Assembly: GCF_001927245.1 (NCBI RefSeq)
Contig: NZ_MJUX01000012.1
Location: 1 to 64,000 of the forward strand
DNA length: 64,000 nucleotides
Direction: 5' to 3'
Source: Acuticoccus yangtzensis
GTDB lineage: Bacteria > Pseudomonadota > Alphaproteobacteria > Rhizobiales > Amorphaceae
The position numbers were made by a program, and so were the translations under genes. This document shows, one piece after another, positions 33,403 through 44,200 of this stretch. Positions within the stretch are counted from its first letter, which is position 1. Each line of letters opens with the position of its first letter. The notes under the pieces were generated by a model. The model ran no database searches and had not been told where the DNA came from. It saw only the letters and a program-made list of their open reading frames with translations.

Positions 33403-35679
33403 TTACCCCAGCAGCGTCTCCATCTTCACCGGGAAGTCGCGCACGCGCACGCCGGTCGCGTGCCAGAGCGCGTTGGCGATGGCGCCGACGGTGCCGGTGA
33501 TGCCGATCTCGCCCACACCCTTGATGCCGAGCGCGTTGACGTGGCGGTCGGTTTCCTCGACGAGAAGCGCCTCCACGGACGGAACGTCGGCGTTCACCGG
33601 CACGTGGTAGCCGGCGAAATCGGCGTTCATCGGCCGGCCGGTGCGCGGGTCGTACACCGTCTCCTCGTGCAGCGCGAAGCCGATGCCCCAGATCATGCCG
33701 CCCGTGAGTTGGCTCGTCGCCAGACGCGGGTTGACGATCCGCCCCGCCGCGAAGGCGCCGACGAGCCGGGTGACGCGGATCTGGGCGAGGTCAGGGTCCA
33801 CCGTCACCTCGGCGAAGACGGCGCCGTGGGAGAACATCGCCCGGCTCTCGGCGGCGGCGGGGTCGCGCGCCCCCTTGCCCTCGCCGGTGACCGACGAAAG
33901 CCCGGCGCGCGACAGGATCGCCGCATAGGTCTCGCTGCGGGACGGATCGTCGACCCGGTGGAGACGGCCGCCGCGGGCCTCGACGCCGGAGTTCGACGCG
34001 CCGAAGAGCGGCGAGGCCTCGTCGGCGACGGCGATCTCGGCGAGGCGCCGCACCGCGTCGGCCCCGGCGGTGAAGATGGCGCTTCCCGCCGTCGCCGTGT
34101 GCCCCGACCCGCCGGCGATGCCGCCATTGGGAAGCGAGGAATCGCCCGACCGGAAATCGAGACGATCGCCGTCGATCCCCAGCCCGTCGGCGGCGATCTG
34201 GGCGAGCGCCGTCAACGCGCCCTGGCCCATCTCAGAGGCGGAGATCTCCACCGTTCCGGTGCCGTCGGCGTGGATGGTCGCGCGCGCCTCCGCCTCGAAC
34301 ATCGGGCACGGGAAGAGCGCGCTTCCCATGCCCCAGCCGACGAGGCGGCCTTCATCATCGCGCATCTGGCGCGGCGCCAGGGGACGGCCGGACCAGCCGA
34401 AGCGCTCGGCCGCGGCGGTGTAGCATTCGCGCAGAGCCTTGGACGAGAAGGGGCGCCCTGTCTGCGGGTCCGTCTCGGCATAGTTGGCGAGGCGGAAGGC
34501 GAGGGGGTCCATGCCGCACGCCTCGGCCGCCTCGTCCATCGCGCATTCGAGCGCCGCCGAGCCGGTCGCCTCGCCTGGCGCGCGCATCGCGCCGGGGGTG
34601 CCGACGTCGTTGCGCAGGCCCTGGTGGGCCATGCGCATCGCGGGGCTGGCATACATGTTGTGCGAGGCGTTGGCGGCGGGCTCCAGGAAGTCGTCGAAGC
34701 TCGACGTGGTGGAGAGCGCGGTATGGTCGAGCGCGGTCAGCCGCCCGTCCGCGGCCGCGCCGAGCCGCAGCGTCTGCCGCGTCGCACCGCGATGGCCGAC
34801 GGGGCCGAATTGCTGGTCGCGCCGGTGCACCATCTTCACCGGCCGCCCGACCATGCGCGCCGCCAGCATGGCGAGGAGATAGGGCCCGGTCGCAAACGCC
34901 TTGGAGCCGAAGCCGCCGCCGATGAAGGGGCTGCGCACCAGAACGTTCTGGGGCGGGATGCCGAAGAAGCTCGCGAACTCGGCCGTCGAGAGCGCGGGTG
35001 CCTGGGTCGGCATGTCGAGGATCAGCCGGTCGCCCTCCCACGCGGCGACGATGGCGTGAGGCTCCATCGCGTTATGATACTGGGCGGGCGTGGTGTAGCG
35101 CGCCTCGACACGGCGCGCGGCGGCGGCGAGGCCGGCCTCCACGTCGCCCTTCTCGAACAGCGCCGGGTTGCCGAAGCCGGCGATCTCGGTGGCGAAGATT
35201 TCGCCGGTCGCCTCGTCCATCCGCGCGGGCTCGGCGGCGTAGGCGGGCGCCAGCAGCACGGCGCCCTCGGCGGCGGCCTCCAGCGTCTCGGCGATCACCA
35301 GGGCGATCGGCTGGCCGGCATAGCGCACGCGGTCGTTCTGCAGCGCGTCCACCTTGAGCGCGAAGGGGTGGGGCTTGGCGTCGGGGTCGCGCGCCAGCGG
35401 CGGGCGGTTGGCCGGCGTCATCACCTCCACCACACCGGGATGCGCCTTGGCGGCGTCGACGTCCAGATGCGTGACGCGCCCGCGGGCGATCGTGGCGGAG
35501 ACGTAGACGGCGTAGAGCATCCCGTCCGGCCGGTTGTCGGCGGCGAAGGTGGCGCGGCCGGTGACCTTCAGGCGGCCGTCCGCGCGGGTCAGCGGCTGCC
35601 CGGCGTTGGAGCCGAGGCGCACGTGGGCCGAACCGTTCGCCAGCGTATCGGGGGAGACGGGTTCGATCATGTCGGTCAT
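33403..35679 (-). CDS. Molybdenum hydroxylase large subunit (xanthine dehydrogenase/aldehyde oxidoreductase family)
   Basis: 758-residue molybdopterin-binding catalytic subunit. It has IGGGFGSKAF in the pterin-binding region, the MRAPGEATGSAALECAMDE segment typical of the family, and the catalytic glutamate in KGVGEIGITGTVGAIANAL near the C-terminus. The CODH-type active-site cysteine loop is absent, so CO oxidation is unlikely; an aldehyde or N-heterocycle is more probable. The gene overlaps the FAD-subunit gene by ATGA. The three subunits follow the order 2Fe-2S, FAD, Mo, as in E. coli paoABC. Confidence 0.92.
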   Translation of the reverse strand: MTDMIEPVSPDTLANGSAHVRLGSNAGQPLTRADGRLKVTGRATFAADNRPDGMLYAVYVSATIARGRVTHLDVDAAKAHPGVVEVMTPANRPPLARDPDAKPHPFALKVDALQNDRVRYAGQPIALVIAETLEAAAEGAVLLAPAYAAEPARMDEATGEIFATEIAGFGNPALFEKGDVEAGLAAAARRVEARYTTPAQYHNAMEPHAIVAAWEGDRLILDMPTQAPALSTAEFASFFGIPPQNVLVRSPFIGGGFGSKAFATGPYLLAMLAARMVGRPVKMVHRRDQQFGPVGHRGATRQTLRLGAAADGRLTALDHTALSTTSSFDDFLEPAANASHNMYASPAMRMAHQGLRNDVGTPGAMRAPGEATGSAALECAMDEAAEACGMDPLAFRLANYAETDPQTGRPFSSKALRECYTAAAERFGWSGRPLAPRQMRDDEGRLVGWGMGSALFPCPMFEAEARATIHADGTGTVEISASEMGQGALTALAQIAADGLGIDGDRLDFRSGDSSLPNGGIAGGSGHTATAGSAIFTAGADAVRRLAEIAVADEASPLFGASNSGVEARGGRLHRVDDPSRSETYAAILSRAGLSSVTGEGKGARDPAAAESRAMFSHGAVFAEVTVDPDLAQIRVTRLVGAFAAGRIVNPRLATSQLTGGMIWGIGFALHEETVYDPRTGRPMNADFAGYHVPVNADVPSVEALLVEETDRHVNALGIKGVGEIGITGTVGAIANALWHATGVRVRDFPVKMETLLG

Positions 35680-36767
35680 CGGGCGGTCCCTTGGAAAGAG
35701 GGCGCGGAAGGGGAGGGCGCGGAGAGGGTGGGCGCGAAGACGGAGGCGGGGAGGGCGGGCATGCGCTCCGGCGTCCCCTTGGCGGCCAGCGTGAGCGCCC
35801 GCACCGCGACACGGAGGGCCAGCGCAATCTTGAAGGCGTTGTCCTCGGCGGACGGGCGCGCCTGCGCCATCGCGGCCTCGGCTGCGGCCTGGAAGGCGGC
35901 GGCGTCCGGCGCCTTGCCGGTCAGCGCCGCCTCCGCCTCGGCAGCGCGCCAGGGGCGGGCGGCGACACCGCCCAGCGCCAGCCGCGCGGCGCGGATGGTG
36001 CCGTCCTCGATGTCGAGCGCCGCCGCGGCGGAGACGAGGGCGAAGGCGAAGGACGTCCGTTCGCGCACCTTCACGTAGCGCGAGGCGGCGGCGAACCGCG
36101 CGGCGTCCGCGGGAAGGCGCACGGCGGTGACGATCTCGCCGTGGCGGAGTTGCGGCCCGCCCGCGTCACCGTCCGCGCCGGGGAGCGTGTGGAATTCGGC
36201 GACGGGCACCTCGCGCGTGCCGTCCTGCCCGGCGATCTCGACCACTGCGCCGAGCGCGGCCAGCGGGACGAGGAGGTCGGACGGGTTGGTGGCGCTGCAG
36301 GCGTCCGACCAGCCGAGCACCGCGTGGCCGCGCCGGTCGCCGCCCTTGGCGTCGCAGCCGGAGCCGGGGACGCGGCGGTTGCAGGCGCTGGCGGGGTCGC
36401 CAAAATAGGCGCAGCGGGTGGCCTGCAACAGGTTGCCGCCGACGCTCGCCTTGTTGCGCAATTGGGCCGAGGCACCGGCAAGCACCGCCTCCGCCACCGC
36501 GGGCGCCGCCGCCTTCACCGCCGGGTGACGCGCCAGCGCCGCGTTGCCGACGAGGGCGCCGATGCGGATGGCGCCGTCCTCCAGCGTCTCTATCTCGGAC
36601 AGGCCGGGGAGGCGGGAAATGTCGACGATGCGTTCGGGCCGCGCCACGCCGGCCTTCATCAGGTCGACGAGGTTGGTGCCGCCGGCCAGCACCGCGGCGC
36701 CGGGATGGGCCGCTGCGCCGAGCGCCTCGCCGAGGGTCGCCGGGCGCACATAGTCGAAGAGGTTCAT
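35676..36767 (-). CDS. Molybdenum hydroxylase FAD-binding subunit with extra iron-sulfur cluster motif
   Basis: 363 residues. The FAD-binding N-terminus contains AVLAGGTNLVDLMK and ASVGGNLLQATRC. An insertion with four cysteines (RCAYFGDPASACNRRVPGSGC...SDACSATNPSD) matches the [4Fe-4S] loop of PaoB and of 4-hydroxybenzoyl-CoA reductase-type subunits. It relays electrons between the 2Fe-2S subunit and FAD. The ATG at 36767 overlaps the small-subunit stop; its own end overlaps the large-subunit start. Confidence 0.92.
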   Translation of the reverse strand: MNLFDYVRPATLGEALGAAAHPGAAVLAGGTNLVDLMKAGVARPERIVDISRLPGLSEIETLEDGAIRIGALVGNAALARHPAVKAAAPAVAEAVLAGASAQLRNKASVGGNLLQATRCAYFGDPASACNRRVPGSGCDAKGGDRRGHAVLGWSDACSATNPSDLLVPLAALGAVVEIAGQDGTREVPVAEFHTLPGADGDAGGPQLRHGEIVTAVRLPADAARFAAASRYVKVRERTSFAFALVSAAAALDIEDGTIRAARLALGGVAARPWRAAEAEAALTGKAPDAAAFQAAAEAAMAQARPSAEDNAFKIALALRVAVRALTLAAKGTPERMPALPASVFAPTLSAPSPSAPSFQGTAR

Positions 36768-37306
36768 GCCGGTTCTCCCTGACGGGCTCGGTCTTCTGTG
36801 CGGGCGCGGTCGTCGGCACGCTCGCCCTCGGCGGCCTCCATGCGGGCGAACGCGTCCATCACCGCGGCGGTGATGCCGGGGTAGGCGGCGCAGCGGCACA
36901 GGTTGCCGCTCATCCCCTCGCGGATGCGTTCAGGGTCACCCCCCGTCTCGCCCTCCGCCAGAAGACCCACGGCGCTCATCACCTGGCCCGGCGTGCAGAA
37001 GCCGCACTGAAAGGCGTCGTTCTCGATGAACGCGGCCTGCACCGGGTGCAGCGCCCCGTCCGCGGACAGGCCCTCGATGGTGGTGACCTCCGCCCCGTCC
37101 GCGCTCGCGGCGAGGACGAGGCAGGAGTTGACGCGCTGACCGTCGAGGAGAACGGTACATGCGCCGCATTGGCCGCGGTCGCAGCCCTTCTTGGTGCCGG
37201 TCAGGCCGATGCGCTCGCGCAGGACGTCGAGCAGGGTGGGGCGGGGATCGGTGAGATCGACCCTGTGCGCCTCTCCGTTGACTGTGAGGTGCAAAGTCAG
37301 TGGCAT
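36764..37306 (-). CDS. Molybdenum hydroxylase 2Fe-2S subunit
   Basis: 180 residues. The plant-type ferredoxin cluster motif GCDRGQCGACTV...NSC and the second cluster CGFCTPGQVM...GNLCRCAAYPGI are both complete. No signal peptide is visible, unlike periplasmic PaoA, so the enzyme is probably cytoplasmic. GGAGGGCGCTC directly upstream supports the ATG at 37306. It is the first gene of the three-gene operon and is divergent from a TetR regulator. Confidence 0.93.
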   Translation of the reverse strand: MPLTLHLTVNGEAHRVDLTDPRPTLLDVLRERIGLTGTKKGCDRGQCGACTVLLDGQRVNSCLVLAASADGAEVTTIEGLSADGALHPVQAAFIENDAFQCGFCTPGQVMSAVGLLAEGETGGDPERIREGMSGNLCRCAAYPGITAAVMDAFARMEAAEGERADDRARTEDRARQGEPA

Positions 37307-37312
37307 GAGCGC

Positions 37313-37341
37313 CCTCCATGGAGGCATGACGGTGAAACCGT
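37313..37341. promoter_or_regulatory. Two palindromes at the divergent hydroxylase/TetR promoter
   Basis: A perfect 12-bp palindrome CCTCCATGGAGG (37313-37324) covers the ribosome site of the 2Fe-2S gene. ACGGT-GAA-ACCGT (37329-37341) follows 4 bp later. TetR-type repressors bind short dyads in such divergent spaces, so either could be the operator of the TetR gene at 37427. Confidence 0.45.
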
Positions 37342-37426
37342 GGGAGGTGGGGACGCATTGACCCATCCGGAGCCGAAGTGAGGTAGAAGACGAACGGCCG
37401 GGACAACGCGATCTGCGTAGGGCCAT

Positions 37427-38191
37427 ATGCGGAGGGCGCCTCCGCTTTTCAAGCTGGAGGACTTCAAAATCGCACGCGACAGGCCAAAATCTGACGCCGC
37501 CCCGGCAGAACCGCCTGTTTCGGCGGTGAAAAAGGGGCACGCCGCGCCTGTCGCCTCCGCCGGTTCGCCCCCGTCCGCGGCCGGTGACGCGCCCACGCGG
37601 ACGAGCGCGAAGCCGCCCGCCGCCGCCACCGGCCGCAAGCCGCGCGCCGATTCGCTGCGCAATCGCGAGCGGCTGCTCAACGCCGCGCGCGACATATTTT
37701 CGGCAGGCGGGCCGGGGGCGAGCCTCGAGGCGGTCGCGCGCGAGGCGGGCGTCGGCATCGGCACCCTGTACCGGCATTTTCCGACGCGTGAGGCGCTGTT
37801 TCAGGCCGTCTATAGCCGCGAGGTGGACGAGCTTGTGGCGCTGGCCGCCCAGCTTGGCGAGACCACCCCGCCGCTGGAGGCGCTGCGCACCTGGCTGCGC
37901 CTCGCCGTGCGCATGATCGCCACGAAGAAGGGGATGGTGGCCGCGCTCGCCCCGGCGATCGACGATCCCGCCTTCTATGCCGACAAAGGCGCGCGCATCC
38001 TGGCCGCGCTGGGCGGGCTGATGGAGCGCGCCGCCGCCGCCGGCACCCTGCGCGCCGACGTCACGCCCGACGAGGTCCTGCGCATGTTGCTGGGCGTGTG
38101 CTACGCCCCCGCCCAGGCCGCCGCCGGTTGGCAGGAGACGGCAACCCACCTCCTCGACATCTTCGTCGACGGTCTCGCGATCCGGACGTGA
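37427..38191 (+). CDS. TetR-family transcriptional regulator
   Basis: 254 residues. The TetR helix-turn-helix is at about residues 80-125 (RERLLNAARDIFSAGGPGASLEAVAREAGVGIGTLYRHFPTREALFQAV), followed by an all-helical effector domain. About 75 residues of Ala/Pro/Lys-rich, probably disordered sequence precede it; a later start within this stretch is possible. It is divergent from the molybdenum hydroxylase operon, which it likely represses. Confidence 0.87.
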   Translation: MRRAPPLFKLEDFKIARDRPKSDAAPAEPPVSAVKKGHAAPVASAGSPPSAAGDAPTRTSAKPPAAATGRKPRADSLRNRERLLNAARDIFSAGGPGASLEAVAREAGVGIGTLYRHFPTREALFQAVYSREVDELVALAAQLGETTPPLEALRTWLRLAVRMIATKKGMVAALAPAIDDPAFYADKGARILAALGGLMERAAAAGTLRADVTPDEVLRMLLGVCYAPAQAAAGWQETATHLLDIFVDGLAIRT

Positions 38192-38193
38192 AA

Positions 38194-38211
38194 GGCGGGG
38201 CGGACCCCGCC
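38194..38211. terminator. Hairpin GGCGGGG-CGGA-CCCCGCC between convergent genes
   Basis: Perfect 7-bp GC stem with a 4-nt loop, filling the 25-bp gap between the TetR and autotransporter stop codons. Probably a bidirectional terminator, although no T-run follows. Confidence 0.5.
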
Positions 38212-38216
38212 GCCCG

Positions 38217-41200
38217 TCAGAACCGGTACCCGATCCTCAGCGAGCCGCCGTGCGACTGCATCTCTTCGGAGAAGGCGCCGTCATATTGCAGCTTCACCTC
38301 GAACCCTTCGGCGGGGGAGAGATCGACGCCGATGCCGACACGCGCCAGCGCATCGCCGATCGAGGTCTTCGTGTCGAACGTCTCCATCGACGGCACACCG
38401 GCGAGACGGCCCTTGGAGGTGAACTCGTCCTCCGAGAAGAAGCTCACCCCGGCGGTGGCGAAGATGCGCGTCGGCAGCGTCTCCGTCACGTTCACCCGCG
38501 CCCCCATCTCGACGGACGGGGTCAGCACAACGAAGGTCTCCGTCGCGCCCGCGACGTCGAGGTTCAGCGCCCCGGCGCCGCTCTCGCGGTAGCTCTCCTG
38601 GTTGACGCTGATCACGTCGAAGTCCAGCGCCGGGCGCACATAGGCCCACTCGTTCAGCGCCAGCGTGTAGGCGCCGCGCGCACGGGCGAAGAGATAGCTG
38701 GAGTTGGGCTCGGACTCCGCCCGCCCCACGAAGGCGCCGTTCACCACGGTGCGCGAGCCGTCGCCCCAGGTGTAGCCGCCGCCCGCCGCCAGGCCCACGG
38801 TGAACCCGGCGATCTCCTTCTTCACCGACAGCGCGCCGAACGCGGTGTCCGTGTCGAGCGTCGCCCCGTTGCCGCTATAGGCGCCGTTCTCGTAGCCCAC
38901 CGTGCCGCCGACGAACCAGCCGCCGCCGAGCTCGAACTGCGCCCCGCCTGTCACCCCGTAGGCGTCGAGGCTGTAGCCGGGGTCGCCGTCGTAACCGTCA
39001 TAGCGCGCGGCGGCGCCGTTGACGGTGCCCCACATGCAGGCCCCGTCCTCCAGGATGGCGCCGGTGGCGAACCCTTCGCACGCCATCGCGGAATTGGCCG
39101 CCGCCACCGCCATGGACGGCGCCCGCGCCAGGGGGCCGAGCGCCGTGTGGGAGACGAGCTGCGCCACCATGTCGTCGTAGGTGTCCGCCGTCGCGCCGTG
39201 GAAGGCGCCGAACATTTCGCCCATCGTCGGGCCGCCGTCGTTCATCGCGCGCGTGCCGTTGGCGGCGGCGATCGTGTCCCACGCGCTTTGCAGGGCGCGC
39301 GCCGCCTCCTGCCGGTTGCGTGACAGGCCCGCGCCCGCCGCGTCGAAGTTGGCCTGCTCCACCGTCACGCCGGACCGGCCGTTGGCGCCCGTCGTCAGCC
39401 CGGAGAAGCCGAAGATCAGCGAGTCCTCAACGTCGATGGTGCCGGTCGCCGCGCCCTCGATGGCGAGGAACTCCGCCCGCACGTTGGGAAGCAGCGTGGC
39501 GACGTTGAGCGACACGTCCCAATCGCCCGCGAAATCGCCCTTCACGACGAGCTGGTCGCTGAGGCCCTTCTCCATGTCGACATCGACCCCGGCGAGGTGG
39601 CCGCGGCCACGGGCGCGCGCGTCGGCGGGGAGCGCGGTGCGGGTGAGCCGGCGTGCCTGCGCCGCCGTGATGCTGGTGAGGTCGCCGTGGACCGTCGTGG
39701 CGGCGAAGTCGCCCACCTTGCCGACGGTCATCGTGCCCGCGTTCAGCACGTTGTTGACGGCGACGGTGCCGCCCGTGCGGAACGTGCCGGTGTTGACGAG
39801 GCGCGAATTGGCAGGGGGTGAATTGGAGGGGGCGGAATTGGAGGGGACCGTGGTCACCGTCGGCGCCGCCCCGCGCACGGCGCTGCTCTGGCCGGTCGCA
39901 ACGTTGTAAGTCGTCACGAGATCGCCGTCCAACGTGCCGTTGTTCGTGACGTTGATCGTGCCCGCGGTGCCGACGCTGGCGTACACCGCCCCGCCGAGGT
40001 TGTCGCCGTAGCTGCCAATCCCGATCGCGCCCGAGACGGTGCCCCCTTCGCCGATGGTGATGTCGACCGTGCCGTCCTGGGTCTGCGTCCACACCGACCA
40101 GGCATAGCTCGACGTCGTCGAGACGCTGCCGTTGACGTCGACCGTGACGCCGCCGGAATTGCTCGACCCGGCATTGCGGTTCAGCGAGCCGGCGAAGCTT
40201 CCCTGATCTCTTAAGATGAGGCCGCCGCCGCCGGCGATCGACTGGGCCATGATCCCGTGCGCCTGGAAACCGCTCGTTGCGATCGACGACGTGGAATCGA
40301 GCGTCACCGCAACCTGCCCGGACGATGTGGCGGTGCCGTGGGCGTAGCTGTAGGACGACAGGCCGTCGGAATCGACCTGGACCATCTCCGAGGTGTCCGT
40401 CACCGCGCCGCCGCCGCCGCTGATCGACTGGGCGAGAATGCCGAACGCCCCATCGCCTGAGGTGACGATGGTGGCGCCTTCCAGCGACACCGTCACGTCC
40501 GCGCCCGCAGCGGCCGATTGGTCGCTGACCCAGTTCACCCCGCCGTCGAAATTCTGCGACGAGGCCGAGAGGAAGCCGCCACCGCCGCCGATGGACTGGG
40601 CGATGATGCCGATCGACCGATCCCCCGCCGTCTCGATATGTCCCTTGTGATCCACCGTCACCGTGTTGGCGAAGAGCTTGTTCGCGGGATCGGAGGTTCC
40701 GCCGTTGGTGCCGAGCTCCACGGAGATGACGCCCTGCAACGTGTCGTCGTGCGCCAGATCGGCCGTGCCGAGGGCGACGATGCCGAGGCCGCCGCCGCCG
40801 CCGACCGACTGCGCCACAACGCCGTGCGAACTGTCGCCGCCGGTCTTCAGCGTCTCGCCGTCCAGCACGTCCACGGTGACCGTGCCGCCCGTGCCGCCGC
40901 CATTCTCCGACGACTTGGCGCCCAGCGACACCTTCACCTTCGGCACCGCGAAGCCGGACGATGTGCCCGTGCCGCCGCCGCCGCCGATCGACTGGGCGAT
41001 GATCGCGCTCGACCCGAAGCCGGACGTCGTCACGGTGCTGGCATAGACCGTCACGTCGCGTCCGTTGCCGCCGAGGCCGCCGCTCGACCCCATCGTCAAG
41101 GTCACGTCCGGGTCGTCGCCGCTGTCGTCCGAGGAGGAGTCGGAGGAGGAGGACGACGAGGAGGAGGAGTCCGACGACGTGGTGACCGCGCCCGCGCCGC

Positions 41201-44200
41201 CGCCGCCGCCGACCGATTGGGCCAGCACCCCGTGCGACACGTCCCCGGTGGTGACGATGGTGCCGCGCTTGATCGCGCCGCCCGTCTCGCCGATGCCGAC
41301 ATAGATCGTCCCGCCGGTGCCGCCGCCGCCGCCCGTGCCGTCGCCCACCGTCAGATAATTCTTCGTCTCGGTGTCGTCGTCGTCGCCGACCAGGATCGCG
41401 GTCTCGTCGCCGCCATCCCCATCGTCGTCGTCCCCGCCATCATCGTCCCCGCCGTCGTCGTCCTCCTTCTTCTTCTCTTCGGTGTGGGTGATGGAGCTGG
41501 TGCCGAGGCCCGCCGTGCCGCCGCCACCGCCGACCGACTGGGCGATCAGCCCCGTGGCGTCGTCGCCGGACGTCGAGATCGCGCCGGCGTTCCAGGCGTA
41601 GACCGTCCCGCCGTCGCCGCCCGGTCCGCCTGTGCCGCCGAGGCCGACAGTCACCGTCCAGTCCGCGCCGTCATTGCCGGTGCCGCCGCCGCCCGAGCCG
41701 CCGCCACCGCCGACCGACTGCACCACGATGCCGCGCGCGCCGAGGCCCTTGGCGGTCACCGACGCGCCGGACGCGAGGCCGCCCATCGCCAGCCCGCCGG
41801 TACCGCCGCCGCCACCGGCCGCGCCGACCGAGATGTTCAGCGTGCCGGACACCGCATGCTTCACCGTCTTGGCCGTGCCGGCCCCCGCGCCGCCGGCCCC
41901 GCCGCCGCCGCCGACCGACTGCACCAGCATGCCGTCAGCCAACGCGCCGGAGGTGGAGATGGTGCCGAGGACGTGGCCATAGGCCTTGGCCCCGTCACCC
42001 GCCCCTGCGCCCGCGCCGCCGATCGTGAGGTTGAGGTCGGCGCTGATCGGCTTGGAGTCGTCGTCGCCCACCAGATCGCCCAGCGACTTGCTGACCGATG
42101 TCGCGGTGGCGTCGCCGCCCGCACCGCCGCTGCCGCCGATGGACTGGATGTGCAGGCCAGTCGCCCCGTCGCCGCTGGTGACGATCGACGCGCTCTTCTG
42201 GACGATGCCGACCGCTTCGCCCGCATCGCCACCGTCGCCGCCGACGCCGCCGTGCGAGATCGTCAGGTTGAGGGATAGCGAGTCGCCGTCCTCGTCGATC
42301 GGCATGCCGAGCGATGTCGCCTTCGTGGTCGCCGTGCCGCCCGCGCCGCCGCCGCCGCCGATCGACTGGATCAGTGCGCCGATGGCGTCGGTGCCGGTGG
42401 TGGTCACCGCGCCGTAGTGCTCCACCTCCGCCTCACCGCCCGCGCCGCCGCTGCCGCCGGTGCCGCCGGTCGCCAGCGCGAACGAGAACAGCAGCCCGTC
42501 GCTGGTCGACTTCGCCGCGCCGCCGGTGCCGCCGCCGCCGCCGATCGACTGCACGTGGATGCCGATGCCGTGGTCGCCGGTGGTCTCCGTCTTGCTGCTC
42601 GTCAGCGTCAGCACCTCGGCCTTGGCCGCGTCGCCGCCCGCACCGCCGGCGCCGCCCACGCTGGAGCTGCCGAAGAGGCCGAACGCGGTCGCGCTGCCGC
42701 CATTGCCGCCGCCGCCGCCGATCGACTGGGCGATCACGCCGGCCGCATAGTCGCCGCTGACGGCAATGTCGCTGTGCTGATGCACCGTGACCGCGCCGCC
42801 GTCGCCGCCCGCGCCGCCGGACCCGCCGACCGCACGGAACAGCCCCTTCTCGTTGCGCCCCATGCCGCCGCCGCCGCCGATCGACTGCGCCAGCACGCCG
42901 TGCCCCTCGTCGCCCGCCGTGGTGATCGCCGCGCGGTTCCACACCGTCACCGTGCCGCCGTCGCTGCCCTTTTCGGTGCTGTTGCCGGCCCCGCCCAGCG
43001 CGCCATAAGCGCCGCTGCCGGTGTTGATGCCGCCGCCCCCGCCGATCGACTGCGCCAGGATGCCGATGCCGCCGCCGACCGCATCGCCGGACGAGTCCGT
43101 CGTCCCGCCATAGGTTGTGATGGCGCCGTAGTTGTTCACGGTGACGTCGTTGCCGGCCGCCGTGCCCGCATAGCCGCCGACGCCCTGGAAGGCGCTGGAA
43201 TTGACCACGCCGCGGCTGTCCGTCGACAGGTCCGCGGTGGAGTGGACCATGCCGCCGCCGCCGCCGATCGACTGGGCGATGATGCCGGCCGAATCGACGC
43301 CCTTCGTGGTGATCGCGCCGTGGTTGGTGATCGTCACCGATTGCGCACCCGTGGCGCTGTCGGCGACGTCGCCGACGACGAACTTCTGGTCGCTCGGATT
43401 GTCGTAGATCGCCCCGGCGATGGATGCCGCCATCGACTGGCCGACGATGCCGTGCGCCAGCATCCCCGCCGTCGACAGGGCGAAGTCGGAGGTGACGTTC
43501 ACGACGCCGCCGGACCCCGCGTCGCCATAGGCGCTGCCGGTGTTCACGTCGTTGTTCTGGCCCGCCCCGCCCAGCGACTGGGCGACGATGGCGCTGGAAT
43601 TCTCGCCCGCCGTGGTGATCGAGCCGCCGCCTGCAAGGTCGACGGTGACGGTGCCCCCATCGCCGCCGCTCAGCTTGTAGGACTCGCCGATCTCCGCCTG
43701 GGCCAGCCCCGCCACGCTCTGCGCCAGGATGCCGAACGACGCATCGCCGCTGGTGTGGATCAACGTGTCGGACGAGCCGTTGGCGGTGACGTTGACGTCG
43801 CCCGCGTGCCCGCCTTCGGAGATGGTGACGCCGACCGCGACACCGCGCCCGCCCTGGCTGACGGCCGCCACCGCGGCGCCGGTTTTGCGGATGAGCTGCG
43901 TCTCGCCGGGGTTGGTGCCCGCGGCGGTGCTGGACACCTCGCCGGTGAAGGCGTCCGACGCGGTGCCGAGCGCCACGGTGACGTCGCCGCCTTTGCCGCC
44001 GGGGCCGCCATAAAGATACTGGCCGAACGGGTTGGGCTGATAGAGCGCGTTGCCGCCATAGGACCCGGCGAAGATGCCCGCCCCCGTGGACGTCGCGGCG
44101 ACCTTGGCCGCGCCTGTGACGGTGACCGACACCGTGCCGCCCTTGCCGCCGACCGCGTAAGGCGGGATCGGCGAATAGTCCTGGATGGTCGACATGCCGC

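Noticed and set aside
33403-35679. Aerobic carbon monoxide dehydrogenase large subunit
   Set aside because: The CODH-specific active-site cysteine loop is not seen, and the FAD subunit has the PaoB-type four-cysteine insertion.
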